From positions 2,549,504 to 2,613,503 of the forward strand of contig ML664174.1 in the NCBI GenBank assembly GCA_007570785.1: a stretch of DNA of 64,000 nucleotides, read 5' to 3'. Position 1 is the first letter of the stretch; every line of letters starts with the position of its first letter. Made by a program: the position numbers and the translations under genes. Positions 33,541-44,959 of the stretch are shown here, one piece after another. A model generated the notes under the pieces. It was not told the DNA's origin. It did not search any database and was given only the letters and a program-made list of their open reading frames with translations. The DNA comes from Antilocapra americana (lineage: Eukaryota; Chordata; Mammalia; Artiodactyla; Antilocapridae).

Positions 33541-34701
33541 CTGGTTTCCTCAGGTTCTCAACGGGATCTGCAGCACCCCCAGAATGGAGGCACCCCTTAT
33601 AAAAGCAGATGAGGAAACTTCAGCCTGGAGAGGGAGCCTGACTCGCTGGGTCCCACAGCTGGTTAACTGCCAGCCAGGGCCACTTGCCGTTTCTTCTGCA
33701 AAGGGTGTGTGTTGGGAGAGCCGTGGTGCTGGGAGCTGACCCAGGAGTGGGAATAGAGAGGAGAGAGGGAGGGGAGAGGGAAGAAAGGAAAGCCCAGAAT
33801 TGCCCAGGGATTAACCATCTGTGTGTTTTGTGGGGGCGAGTCCCCCCAGGACACCCGATCCCCTCCTCCAGGTATTGTTCAAGTTTTTTCCCAGGGATGG
33901 ACTGGGCTGGGCTGGGCTGGGCAAGTGGGGGGGGGGCAGAGCGGGGAGGGAAGGGAGAGAGATCGAAGACAGCAACAGGGGAGAGTGTGAGGGGTGGAGG
34001 AGGAAAAGACGGGCACCCCAGGGGCACAGAAAGTGGGCGGCCCTCCTGTGCTGCCTCCCAGGGCCTTGGGGCCAGACGGATGTGAAGGGAGGCTGAGGGC
34101 CTCCACCACCAGGATTCTCCACAAATGCAAACTAGAGGGCTTGCTGGCTGAAACCTGGGTCTTGCCTTTAGTTCAATAGTTCGGATTCTCTTTACAGGGA
34201 ATCTGGGCTGGTTCTCAGGTCAGGCCTCCCAACCTCAGACAAACTGTCTGATATCTTCCTTCTCCCTGGCTTCTAAAGGCAGGAAAGGAGTTGCAGAGAA
34301 GTGACGGACCTGGGTGGTTTTTGAAGCCAGGGAAAGGATGATGTCTGAGCACACTGAGAAGGCGCTGCAGCTCTCCTGCCAGCAAAGCCTGGGGAAATTC
34401 TCTCCATTGCACCACTGCTAGAATCCTGGGTCCTTTTGCTCCTGCCCAGCAGGGAAACGGGGCAGGGGACAAGGGGCAGAGGCGGAAAGGTGGCCCTCAG
34501 TTTCATCTTCTGGAAGTTTAGACTCTTTGCTCCTCCAACTCAGGGGTGTTGGGATGACTCTGTGTCCTTGTCAGCCTGGTGGGACGCTCTGACAAGGCTG
34601 TCTCTCTGTCTTCCAAGGCTGAGTAGACAGATGAAAGCAGCCCCAGCCGCTGAGCCGGTGCTCCAAGCAGAGGTGGCTTCTGGGCAGCTGCTGAAGGCCT
34701 C

Positions 34702-34719
34702 ATTTGCATATATGCAAAT
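34702..34719. promoter_or_regulatory. 18-bp perfect palindrome of two octamer (POU) sites
   Basis: ATTTGCATATATGCAAAT equals its own reverse complement. Each half contains the octamer ATTTGCAT/ATGCAAAT bound by POU-domain factors; the two copies are inverted and separated by two bases. The surrounding 34600-34860 is unique sequence. An enhancer role is inferred, not shown. Confidence 0.4.
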
Positions 34720-34984
34720 AATGCCTGGCTCCTCTCTTTTCCAGCATCATCTAGGCAGACCCAGGTGCTGTTGGAAGAGTCTCAGATTCCGCATCAAAAT
34801 AAGCCTCTTGAATAGGATTTTTTGGTCTTCCAACATGAAATTTCCTTTGAAATTCTAATACCCTGGTACCTTTCTCAGTCCCCAGGCCCCAGCTCTATCC
34901 CTTTCCATTTTCCATGACTGGAAAATTAGAGTGAAGAAACAGATTTGGAGATACCCAAGATTAGAGGGTAGAGTTCAACCTGGG

Positions 34985-35080
34985 TGGTCGGGAGGTTCTA
35001 GGCTCTGATCTCCGTTCTGCTGCTGGTTCAGGGTTACCTGAGTTAGCCTCCTAACCTCTCTGTACCAAAGTGCACCGATG
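34985..35080 (+). mobile_element. MIR SINE, sense
   Basis: 'tctgatctccgttctgctgc' and 'agcctcctaacctctctgta' follow the MIR core. Diverged. Confidence 0.55.
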
Positions 35081-35669
35081 GGTAAACAAAGAGAGGGGCT
35101 GAAGGCCCTTTTCGGCTCCAACAGTCTGCAAATGTTTGTGAACATCTGTGCATTAAGTCTCTCTGGTTGTAAATAACACACATAGCAACACAAGGCCACT
35201 TAATTGAAATAGAGCGACATATTAGGAGGACACATGGGTGTCTCAGGAACACAGGACTGGCAATGATGGGTTCAGAAGGGGAGGGGAAGTAGGATGGGGA
35301 GAACTGTCTGTCTCCTTCTTTTAGCTCCTTTCTGGGCAACAGCTTTAATCAAGTTTCTTGAGACTGATTATTCTCTGTTCCTCAGTGAAAATGAATATCC
35401 CTGAACACCAAGTCCAGGGAGAGTAACTCACAGAGACTGAGTCAAATGTCTATCAGGCATCTGATTTCAGGTTCCTAGAAGAGATCAACTAATGGTCTGG
35501 CTTGAGTCAGGTGATCCCACTGGTCCAGTTAGCCAGGAGGTCAGGGACATGTAGGAAACACATGGCTGCCTGAGGCCCATAGTCTGACTCTGAGGGAAGG
35601 TTTCCAGGTGCTGGGCAGACACAAAAGAAGTCCACTACATCCTACTAAGTATAAGGTGCTGAATTAAGG

Positions 35670-36425
35670 TGAGAGCTACTGAGTCTTTACAATGGGACAG
35701 ACACTGGGTTTAACATATTTATTTCCTACAAGGTTCAGCAAACCAGTGAATTAGATGTTCTCATCACATTTAATCCTCATAGCTATCCTTCCAAGTGGGT
35801 TTCATTATTCTACCCATTTTACTTACTCCTTGGAAGGAAAGCTATGACAAACCTAGGCAACGTTTAAAAAGCATAGACATCCCTTTGCCAGCAAAGATCC
35901 ATATAGTCAAAGTTATGGTTTTTCCATACGTAGTCATATACGGAAATGAGAGTTGAACCATAAAGAAGGCTGAGCACTGAAAAACTGATGCTGTCAAATT
36001 GTGGTGCTAGAGAAGACTCTCGAGAGTCCCTTGGACTGTATAGAGGACAAATCAGTCAATTCTAAAGGAAATCAACCCTGAATATTCATTGGAAGGACTG
36101 ATGCTGAAGCTGAAGCTCCAATACTTTGGCCACCTGATGGGAAGAGCTGACTCATTGGAAAAGACCCTGATGCTGGGAAAGACTGAGGCCAAAGGAGAAG
36201 GGAGGGCAGAGGATGAGATGATTAGATAGCATCACCTACTCAGTGGACATGAACTTGAGCAAACTCTGGGAGACAGTGGAGGACAGAGGAGCCTGGTGTG
36301 ATGCAGCCCATGGGGTCTCAAAGAGTCGGACACAACTTAGTGACTGAACAACAATCCATTTCACAGATGGGGAGCCTGAGGATTGGTGAGGTTAAATAAT
36401 TTGCCTGAGGTCATGCAGCTTATAC
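35670..36425 (-). mobile_element. MIR SINE, antisense, split by a BovB
   Basis: The left part ends 'cattattctacccatttta' near 35822 and the right part resumes 'catttcacagatggggagcctg' near 36357. Together they form the reversed MIR pattern, with the BovB inserted in the middle. The short 'cccattttac'/'tccatttcac' on both sides looks like the target-site duplication. Confidence 0.7.
35822..36352 (+). mobile_element. BovB LINE 3' fragment, sense
   Basis: About 530 bases of BovB 3' end: 'cttggaaggaaagctatgac', 'cactgaaaaactgatgctgt', 'gctccaatactttggccacc' and 'caaagagtcggacacaactt'. It is inserted within a MIR. Bases 35883-36100 pair with the opposite-facing copy at 36935-37152. No coding capacity. 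Confidence 0.94.
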
Positions 36426-36784
36426 AGTTGAGATTCTCACCTGAGTCTCTCTGAGCATCAGATAAATCTGATGCTAAAACAGTATCTTTTCTAAAACAGC
36501 AACTTCTATGCAGTAGGACTGTTGTGAAGATTAGTGATGTAAGGTATGACCAGTGGTTGGTGGAGGCTTGGCATGTAGTAACCACTTATTTGGGGTGAAG
36601 TGGCTCTTTGGCCAGTGCTTGAAGTCCTGTAGGGATTGGGGATTCAGTAGGTAATAGCAGGTAATTATACCTGTAGGCAGTCCTGACTATTAAAAAGTTC
36701 TTTATTTCCAGAACTTTTGGACTAGAATGAAACTGGACTCTCAGTAACTTCTAGCTACTGGCCCAGCTCTATCAGTTAGGGGCT

Positions 36785-37425
36785 ACAGTAGGCAGAATCA
36801 TGACTCAAAGATGTCTACGTCCTAGTCTCAGAATCTGTTATGTTACACGACAAAGGGGAATTGAAGAAGGAATCATTTGACCTTGAAAGAGAGATGGGTT
36901 TAATATAATCACCCGATTATTATATTATTATATTCAGTCCTTCCAATGAATACTCAGGGTTGATTTCCTTTAGAATTGACTGGCTTGTTCTCTATACAGT
37001 CCAAGGGACTCTCGAGAGTCTTCTCTAGCACCACAATTTGACAGCATCAGTTCTTCAGTGCTCAGCCTTCTTTATGGTCCAACTCTCATATCCGTACATG
37101 ACTATGTATGGAAAAACCATAACTTTGACTATATGGACCTTTGTTGGCAAAGCGATTATATTATCGCTTATTATTATCTTATAAGATAAAAGAAGGAGTC
37201 AGAAGAGTCACTTTCAAAGTGACATGATGTCAGAAAGACTCAATCGGCCATTCTTGGCTTTGAAGACAGAAGAAGGGGCTGTGAGGCAAGGACTGTGGGC
37301 AACCCCTAGAAATTGGAAAAGGCAAGACAGTGGATTCTATAAAACCTCTGGAAAAGAATACAGCCCTTGAGACCTTGATTTTAGGACCTCTGACCCTCAG
37401 AACTGAAAGATAATATATCTGTGTG
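36785..37425 (+). mobile_element. Ancient LTR-like interspersed repeat, split by a BovB
   Basis: 'cagtaggcagaatcatgact', 'caaagatgtctacgtcctag', then after the BovB 'gctttgaagacagaagaagg', 'tggaaaaggcaagacagtgg' and 'gagaccttgattttaggacc' are a familiar mammalian interspersed repeat. I believe it is a solo LTR of ERVL/MaLR type but cannot name the family. Confidence 0.5.
36935..37152 (-). mobile_element. BovB LINE fragment, antisense
   Basis: The complement of an internal 218-base piece of the BovB 3' region, lacking the normal BovB 3' tail. It is flanked by CGATTAT-rich sequence on both sides ('cccgattattatatta' and 'gcgattatattatcgc'). It matches the reverse complement of 35883-36100 without gaps. 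Confidence 0.9.
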
Positions 37426-37427
37426 TT

Positions 37428-37790
37428 TAAAAAAATTTATTTTATTGAAGGGTAATTGCTTTACAGAATTTTGTTGTTTTCTGTCAAACCTCAACATGAA
37501 TCAGCCATAGGTATACATTTATAACTTCCCTCCCCATCCCACCCCTCTAGATTAATACAGAGCCCCTGTTTGAGTTTCCTGAGCCATACAGCAAATTCTC
37601 GTTGGCTATCTGTTTTACATATGGTAATATAAGTTTCCATGTTACTCTTTCCAAACACCTCACCCTCTCTTCCCCTCTCCCCATGTCCATAAGTCTATTC
37701 TCTATGTCTGTTTCTCCATTGCTGCCCTGTAAATAAATTCTTCAGTATGGTTTTTCTAGATTCTGTATATAAGGCACTGTCATAGCTATA
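37428..37790 (-). mobile_element. Artiodactyl L1 3' UTR fragment, antisense
   Basis: 'aaaaaaatttattttattga' start (complement of the poly(A) end), 'catgaatcagccataggtat', 'agcaaattctcgttggctat' and 'attctctatgtctgtttctc' are L1 3' UTR text. Confidence 0.8.
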
Positions 37791-38046
37791 GAAAAACTAA
37801 TAGAAAGAGAACAGAAAGTAGAAGTAGTGGATAGAAAAGCTAATACAGGGGTATTCCAAGGAAATCAGAACTTTGAATCCAGCATTTTGTTTCCCTGACT
37901 TCTCCTCCAGGCTGTACAACCCTGGTTCCTTTAAGTGCTCCTCATGTGAACATTTTAGAGTTCAAGCCCTATCAGAACCAAGAAAAGACTGTTAAGTTTA
38001 GCAATTATTGGTTCAGTGCTGACTTTCCATAGAGGTAAGCTACCTA

Positions 38047-38248
38047 AGGGCTTCCCTCGTGGCTCAGATAGTCAAGAATCCTCCTGCAATGTGGGAGACC
38101 TGGGTTCCATCCCTGGGTTGGGAAGATGCCCTGGAGAAGGGAAGAGCTACCCACTCCAGTATTCTGGCCTGGAGAATTCCATGGACTGTATATTCCATGG
38201 GGTGGCAAAGAGTCATATATGACTGAGTGACTTTCACTTTCACTTTTC
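38047..38248 (+). mobile_element. Bov-tA SINE with 12-bp target-site duplication
   Basis: Complete SINE with an extended tail (ctttcactttcacttttc). AAGCTACCTAAG at 38037-38048 and AAGTTACCTAAG at 38249-38260 differ by one base and mark the insertion. Confidence 0.94.
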
Positions 38249-38299
38249 AAGTTACCTAAGCAGCACAGACGGATGGATGGAGTCTAGACTGCAAAGGCT

Positions 38300-38640
38300 G
38301 GTGATTGTATGATGGCAGCAATGATGGAGAAAAGTAAATGCAGGTGTAATTTATCACTCCTCAGCCTCTCCCAGCACCCTGCTAAATATCAGAGTAACCT
38401 TTAAAGAAGGCAGGAGGCCATCAATTAAATAAACAGATGCCTTGATGGAGAATAGAAGTATAAACATAGGCATCATCTCATAATTTACTGATGGTAAATC
38501 AGCCTATTCATTCAGTGGGCTGTTCTCCATCTGACTAAAGACAAAGGAAGAAATCCATCACAATGGGGTAAGGACCTTCATGAGACCCAATAAGCAACAA
38601 AACAGATTACAGAAAAAGGTTGGACATCTTTTTCCTGGGG
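38300..38640. promoter_or_regulatory. Unique AT-rich block, candidate conserved noncoding element
   Basis: No repeat signature. Motif-dense words such as 'ggtgtaatttatcactcctc', 'catcaattaaataaacagat' and 'tctcataatttactgatggt' resemble conserved enhancers. Comparative alignment would be needed. Confidence 0.22.
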
Positions 38641-38761
38641 TTAAATTTTTTATTTAAACAAGAGGTTGCATAGGGCTTTGTCTGGAATGATTTATGCAAT
38701 ATGTTTGGAGATGCAAGGGAGAGATTAGGTGATCTTTGGATAGGATGCAAGCGTGGACAGT

Positions 38762-38893
38762 ATGTGTGTGTGTATGCTAAGTCACTTTAGTCATGTCTGA
38801 CTCTTTGTGACGTTATGGACCATAGCCCACCAGGCTCCTCTGTCCTTTGGATTCTCCAGGCAAGAATACTAGAGTTGCCATGCCCTCCTCCTT
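38762..38893 (-). mobile_element. Bov-tA SINE 3' part, antisense
   Basis: 'ctaagtcactttagtcatgt', 'ctgactctttgtgacgttat' and 'attctccaggcaagaatact' are the complement of the SINE's 3' half. Confidence 0.9.
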
Positions 38894-39639
38894 GAATAGT
38901 ATATGTCACCTTTTAATTCTAGGATCAAAGCTTGTGATTTCAGCCTGCACATTCAGACTCATGATTAAACTTTATACACAGGTTGCTTAGTACAGATACT
39001 TAGTACACACTGAACCATAGTTCCAGTGACCTGATGATGTGTATGACATATTCAGCAAAACTGGGCCAGGGATTAATATTGCTAAGGTCAGCCTGGTCAT
39101 TTTGGGTATGCAGGGTGTAATCTTTCATAATCTTTCATAAGGTTTCACTACTCTTCCGTATCTTAGTTCATCTATAATGGACTGGCAGAGAGAGATGGTT
39201 ATTAGAAAATAAAATGCACTTAGAGTTCCCCCATGAATCATTTATGGAAGACACCATGTTTAGCAAAGCCGATGAAAATATGGCTGGTCAGGGCAACTCA
39301 GTCACTATTTCTGGATGGCTTTCAAGCATGACTACTGACCACGGAAATGGGCCTGGATGCACTGGAAGGATTTAGTGTGGAAGGGAAAATGTGGGTGGGG
39401 AATGAGCCCAAGGGGGCTGGCTTTCAGGAGTCACCCTGTTGTGGTACCCACACTGTGAGGGTCCCTCACATAAGAAGGGGTCCTTTGCCTTTCTTCCATA
39501 TTCCCACTCTAGGCCAGAGGAGGAGAGGCCAGCTGAAAAAGCAGTTAATTCAACATAACTGAGGTTTCGACAATTAATTTGTAAATATGCAAGCAGCTCC
39601 TGAGAGGGAGGAAGTGGTTTCCTCTTAGCACTCCCAGTG

Positions 39640-39810
39640 AAAGATGGTGTGATGTTATCAAGGCTTTGGGGTAACCAGCAGAAAGTTCTTTAATCCTCAC
39701 TCTGCCCACACTCAGACTATCAGAGCTGCGATAGCCTAATGATAAGGGCCTCCTGAGTCCAAAGAAGGAGAGAATCTGTGCTCTCTGGGTCAGCTATAAA
39801 TAGAACTTGT
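39640..39810. promoter_or_regulatory. Cluster of GATA-like and MEF2-like motifs
   Basis: 'gttatcaaggctttgg', 'tgataagggcc' and CTATAAATAG at 39794-39803 (an exact YTAWWWWTAR match) lie within 170 unique bases about 13.5 kb beyond the presumed DPF3 end. Heart-type motifs near a heart gene are suggestive only. Confidence 0.2.
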
Positions 39811-40094
39811 TAAGATCTTTCTAGAAGGCTGGGGAAAGCAATCAGCTAACTGAAGAACTGTCAGGAGTTTGCCCAAGGGCACAGTTGGACCTAGGCTTTT
39901 TGTTTCCTTCACAGTCGATAACTAAGGGGAAATGTATTTACTTTTTCCATGTGTGTTTGAATCACAGCAGACCTCCTGTTGGGGAAGTAGTGTGGAGGAA
40001 AAGGAAGAGGATGAGGAAGAAGAGGGCTGCACTTGGAGGCAGGACCACCCCACTTTGAATCTTTGCTTCCCAGTAAATCTCCTACACATGAACC

Positions 40095-40478
40095 TTCAAG
40101 TTGGGAATTTTCAAAGATGAGAACGTGTATTCCATCAGGGTCAGAAGTGAGTGAAATGGCGACTTGCCCTTCCTCTCTATCGTCGATGATCCTTCAGCTC
40201 TACCATCTCTCACCTCCTCTTTCTCCTCTAGTCAGTGACTCTTCTTCTCTGTTCTCTCAATGTCATCCCCTGTATGCAAGCTGTTGTACTGTGCCACTAT
40301 ACATTTCAAGGTACTGTAATGTAAGATTAGAAATGTTTTCTGTATTTTTGTGTTTGTTTTCATGTATTATTTGTGTGAGGAGTATATAAACCTATTACAG
40401 TACAGTACCTTAGAGGTGATTTTGTTAGTTGGGTGCCTAGGCTAACTTTGTTGAACTTTGGAACAAATTGGACTTAAT
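40095..40478 (+). mobile_element. Tigger (pogo/mariner) DNA transposon 3' portion
   Basis: 'cttcaagttgggaattttca', 'gatgatccttcagctctacc', 'gtactgtaatgtaagattag', 'cctattacagtacagtacct' and 'gttgggtgcctaggctaact' follow Tigger 3' sequence in order. It is cut off by a BovB insertion at about 40479, before its terminal inverted repeat. Confidence 0.75.
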
Positions 40479-42240
40479 GAACATCCCCAAGAAAAAGAAA
40501 TGCAAGAAAGCAAAGTGGTTGTCTGAAGAGGCCTTACAAATAGTTGAGAAAAGAAGAGAAGTGAAAAGCAAAGGAGAAAGGGAAAGATATACCCAACTGA
40601 ATGCAGAATTCTAGAGAAGAGCAAGGAGAGATAAGAAAGCCTTCTTAAGTGAACAACGTAAATGTAAAGGAATAGAGGAAAACGACAGAATGGGAAAGAC
40701 TAGAGATCTCTTCAAGAAAATTGGAGATACCAAGGGAACATTTAATGAAAAGATGGGCACCATAAAGGACAGAAACAGCAAGGATCTAACAGAAGCAGAA
40801 GGGATTAAGAAGAGGTGGCAAAAATACACAGAAGAACTGTACAAAAAAAGGTCTTAATGACTTGGATAACCACAATGGTGTGGTCACTCACCTAGAGCTG
40901 ACAACCTGGAGTGTGAAGTCAAGTGAGCCTTAGGAAGCATTACTAAGCACAAAACTAGTGGAGGTGATGGAATTCCAGCTGCTCTATTTCAAATCCTGAG
41001 AGACGATGCTGTTAAAGGGCTGCACTCAATATGCCAGCAAATTTGGAAAACTCAGCAATGGCCATAGGACTGGAAAGGTCAGTTTTTATTCCAATCCCAA
41101 AGAAGGGCAATGCCAAAGAATGTTCAAATTACCATACAATTGCACTCATTTCACATGCTAGCAAGGTAATGCTCAAAAATCCTTCAAGCTAGGCTTCAAC
41201 AGTATGAACCAAGAACTTCCAGATATATAAGCTGGATTTAGAAGAGGAAGAGGAACCAGAGATCAAATTGCCAACATCTGTTGGATCATAGAAAAAGCAA
41301 GAGAATTAAAAAAAGTCTACTTCTGCTTCATTGACTATGCTAAAGCCTTTGACTGTATGGATCACAACAAACTGTGGAAAATTCTTAAAGAGATGAGAAT
41401 ACTAGACCACCTTACCTGTCTCCTGAGAAAGCTGTATGCAGGACAAGAAGCACATCAAGGCTGAATATTGTCACCCTGCTTATTTAACTTGTATGTGGAG
41501 TACATCTTGCAAAATACCAGGCTGGATGAAGCACAAGCTGGAATCAAGATTGCCAGAAGAAATATCAGCACCTTCAGATATGTAGATGATACCACTTTAA
41601 TGGTGGAAAGTGAGGAGGAACTAAAGAACCTCTTTATGAAGGTGATAGAAGAGAGTGAAAAATCTGCCTTAAAATTCAGCATTCAAAAAACTAAGATCAT
41701 GGCATCTGCTTCCATTACTTCATGGCAAATAGGTGGGGAAACAGTGAAATAGTGGCAGACTTTATTTTTTGGGGCTCCAACATCACTGGGGATGGTGACT
41801 GCAGCCATGAAATTAAAAGATGCTTACTCCTTGGAAGAAAGCTATGACCAACCTAGACAGCATATTAAAAAGCAGAGACGTTACTTTGCCAACACAGATC
41901 CATCTAGTCAAAGTTATGGTTTTTCCAGTAGTCATGTACAGATGTGAGAATTGGACCATAAAGAAGTCTGAGCACAGAAGAACTGATGCTTTTGAACTGT
42001 GGTTCTGGAGAAGACTTGAGAGTCTCTGGATAACAAGGAGATCAAAACTGTCAGTCCTAAAGGAAATAAACCCTGGAGGAGAAGTGGATGACAAGAAGAT
42101 GAAATGGTTGGATTGGCATCACCGACTTGATGGACATGGGTTTGATCAAGCTCCAGGATTTGGTGATGGACAGGGAAGCCTGGCGTGCTTCAGTCCATGG
42201 GGCCGCAAAGAGTTGGACATGACTTAGCAAGTGAACAATA
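40479..42240 (+). mobile_element. BovB (RTE) LINE, 5'-truncated, about 1.76 kb
   Basis: The longest BovB copy here. It covers the linker before the reverse transcriptase ('gcaaagtggttgtctgaaga' at 40518), the palm region ('FIDYAKAFDCMDHNKLW' near 41327-41377) and 'YVDDTTLM' at 41579-41602, where the consensus is YADDT. It ends with the standard 3' region, but lacks the usual block around 'ggaaggactgatgctgaagc'. Stops and frameshifts (for example at 40612, 40857 and near 41458) disable it. The endonuclease domain is absent. Confidence 0.95.
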
Positions 42241-42304
42241 GCAACAACCTTTCAAAGTCTTTGTTTCCTTTCCTGTAAAATTCTGGTAATGAATGGACTG
42301 AATT

Positions 42305-42545
42305 AATCTCACTGCAGGTCTCCTGGGTCTCCAGCTTAATGACTGCAGATCTTGGGGTTTCTTGGCCTCCATAATCACATGAGGCAATTTCTTATAATAA
42401 ATCTCTCTCTCTCCATTCGAGCTTTCCTGAGAGCTCAGTTGGTAAAGAATCTGCCTGCAATGCATATAGCCATGTCTAATCTCCTATTTGTTCTATCTCT
42501 CTGGAGAACCCTGACTAATACAAGATTTCTTCCTAGACCTCTGAC
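42305..42545 (+). mobile_element. Ancient LTR-like repeat split by a Bov-tA scrap
   Basis: 'tgactgcagatcttggggtt', 'cctccataatcacatgaggc', 'cttataataaatctctctct' and, after the SINE, 'cctatttgttctatctctct' and 'gagaaccctgactaatacaa' form a familiar mammalian repeat, probably an LTR carrying its own AATAAA. Family not assigned. Confidence 0.5.
42421..42463 (+). mobile_element. Bov-tA SINE 5' scrap
   Basis: Only 'gctttcctgagagctcagtt' and 'ggtaaagaatctgcctgcaa' remain of the SINE 5' end. Confidence 0.8.
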
Positions 42546-42784
42546 CCTTAGGCCAGTCCACACAGTAGCTGGGGATGAAGGTCAGTGAGTCCAGGATCTG
42601 CTTCTCTCAGCAAAATACTGTGGGAGGGAGTCCTTTAGCAGAGGCTATCTTCCTGTGTTGGTTTTCTGGCATCACTCATAGAGCCATTAGCCAGGCAACC
42701 CATAGCCCCTTGCATTACGTTGCCCATTAGAGTCACTATCTAAATATATAACAATATGAGAGGTACCCTGGAATGGTAGAAGGG

Positions 42785-42960
42785 AGATAGGCTCTAGAGA
42801 CAGACAATGACCGAGAGCAAGCCACTTAACTTCTGGAGTCCCAGCATCTCCTCCGCAAAATGGGGATAAATGTATTACCTTTCGTGACAGTGCCAAAAAT
42901 TAAATGAGATGACTGTAAAAGTTACTGGTATGTGTAAAGTGCTCACCAAAACCCTAGATT
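42785..42960 (+). mobile_element. MIR SINE, sense
   Basis: 'gagcaagccacttaacttct', 'cgcaaaatggggataaatgt' and 'attaaatgagatgactgtaa' match MIR order. 42961-44520 beyond it shows no gene or repeat that I recognise. Confidence 0.75.
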
Positions 42961-44529
42961 CATTCTTTCCTTATCACCCCCACCCCACCCTGGTATTGTA
43001 ATTCTGTCTATGGTTGTTTCCTTTTGGTGCTGCTGGTAGAGCTAGTAGAACTTTCTGGAACTCTTGTCTTGGTACTGCAGAATATCCAGATCCTGAGAAC
43101 AGTAATGGCTGCTTGGACTGCATCATACCTTCCTTTGTAGGATTTCCCACATTTGCAATCCTCCTCACATTCTCCTCTTCTGTCCCTTGGAACATTTTTA
43201 GTAGTTAGCCTACAGCTCTATATAAAGGACTCTAACTGAATTCAGCTGTAAGGCAGGGCACTCTTTGGATTTGGAGAAGTCATAGATTCCATGGCAGAGT
43301 GGGTGATACAGACTTTGAAACAGCAAGAATCTTGAGATATAAGTATAAAGAAATATTATTTTTATTTCTATTGTCCTTTTCAAATGTACTCATGGAGGAA
43401 AATTCTTTCCTTACCCTAGACAAGAACTCATGCAGTTCCATGACTTTCCTGCACCTTCTTCGATAACAAGAAGCCCTGAAGCCATGCTAAGTCACCAAAC
43501 AGTGTCTTAACCCAGAAATTAGAATGCCAAGACCCATGCAATTACCCAAACCCCACAACTCAATAGCCAGGGCTACTACAGGTGGGAAGCCTGTGGGTGA
43601 TAAAAGTGTGGGAACAGAGGGTTTCTTCTTCCTTTCTTGGTTTTTCCTCTAGTCCCCCAGGTGGAATTAAGGTCCTGAAATGGAGCAGGCAGGGGAGACG
43701 AGAGGAGAGGGGCAGGGAGGCTCTTGCTTGACTGGCAGTAGGGAAGACTGATGTTCTTTCATGAGTGGTCCATAGGACGCTCTCCATCACCGGAACTGTC
43801 TGCTGCAGCTCTCTTGTCTAGTCAGTCTCCTCTAGCTCATCACAGCACTCTTCCTATAGCTCACAGGACCTGGAGATCATTTCAACTTCTCCCTGCTGAG
43901 GACTGTTCACCTCTTGAGAAGGCTTCTCTCGGATTGGTCCAAAGTGACCACACCCACTCTCTCTTGCACCAGCAGCTCACATCTGGGCCAAGAGAGACAC
44001 CCAGGTGTCCCTGCCCAGAACCACTCTGGGAGTTTGTGGGTGAGTCCCAAAGCTGCAGAAATCTCTCCTTTCAGCCATGGTGGGAGCAGCCAGCCAGCCC
44101 ATCTCTTCCTGCCTTTTAACTTTCCAGGCAGGAATCCAATGCAGGTCCACTCTGTCCCCTGAATCACAAAGGATGCTTACCAAGCTTTCTGAATGGTTCC
44201 CCTGAAGCCCCCTTCACCATAGGTGAGAAGAGACTTGGAAACTTCTCACCATTCCTCCTGGAAGGGGTGAAGTTCACAGCACATCAACGACTTTTTCCTT
44301 TTTTTCTAAATCTTCTCTACAAACCCTCTCCTTCAATCTCTAAAAGCCAGAGTATTTTATGCCCTCAATGTGGGTGTAGGTGAGAAGTTTGAGTTCCATA
44401 ACAAATTTTTAGATCTTCCCTTAAAAATGTGCTTCTTCTTTTGGCACCAAATTGGGATGTCATGTCTATTGTATCATGGTGCCTCTGGCAAAACTTTCAG
44501 TTTAATATCTTTTTATATTTACTTTGCTT

Positions 44530-44683
44530 CTTTCATAGCTCAGTTGGTAAAGAATCCACCTGCAATGCAGGAGACCCTGGTTTGATTCCTGGGTCAGGAA
44601 GATCTGCTGGAGAAGGGATAGGCTACCCACTCCAGTATTCTTGGGCTTCCCTTGTGGCTCAGCTGGTGAAGAATTCCCAGAGT
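44530..44683 (+). mobile_element. Two broken Bov-tA SINEs in tandem
   Basis: A SINE starts at 'cttctttcatagctcagttg' and runs to 'ccactccagtattcttg' at 44642. A second begins immediately at 44643 with 'ggcttcccttgtggctcagc' and stops after about 40 bases at 'gaattc'. This is the same head-to-tail arrangement as at 1590-1963, here with both copies truncated. Confidence 0.88.
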
Positions 44684-44959
44684 CTCTGTTGGAGGAAGGA
44701 AGAGGAACCCTGCCATGTAGGATTCCTCCAAGGATTCCAGGGTGGTACTGGTCTGGACAAGATACCCATCACTCAGGCTAGATTGTTTATTGTAGCTCTG
44801 GGCACATTTTCCATCTGTTTTCATCGGTGGGTGTTTATTCTCTTCTGCGAACTGGTCTGCCAGAGTCTGCCAGCACCTCTCATTTGCAACAACCACACAG
44901 CCCCTCCTGCAAGTCCAAGGACACAGTATGCACTGGATGAATGCTGAGTGGGTGACCGA

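Noticed and set aside
33422..33739. Cys/Val-rich frame
   Set aside because: It translates the GT/CTGT microsatellite.
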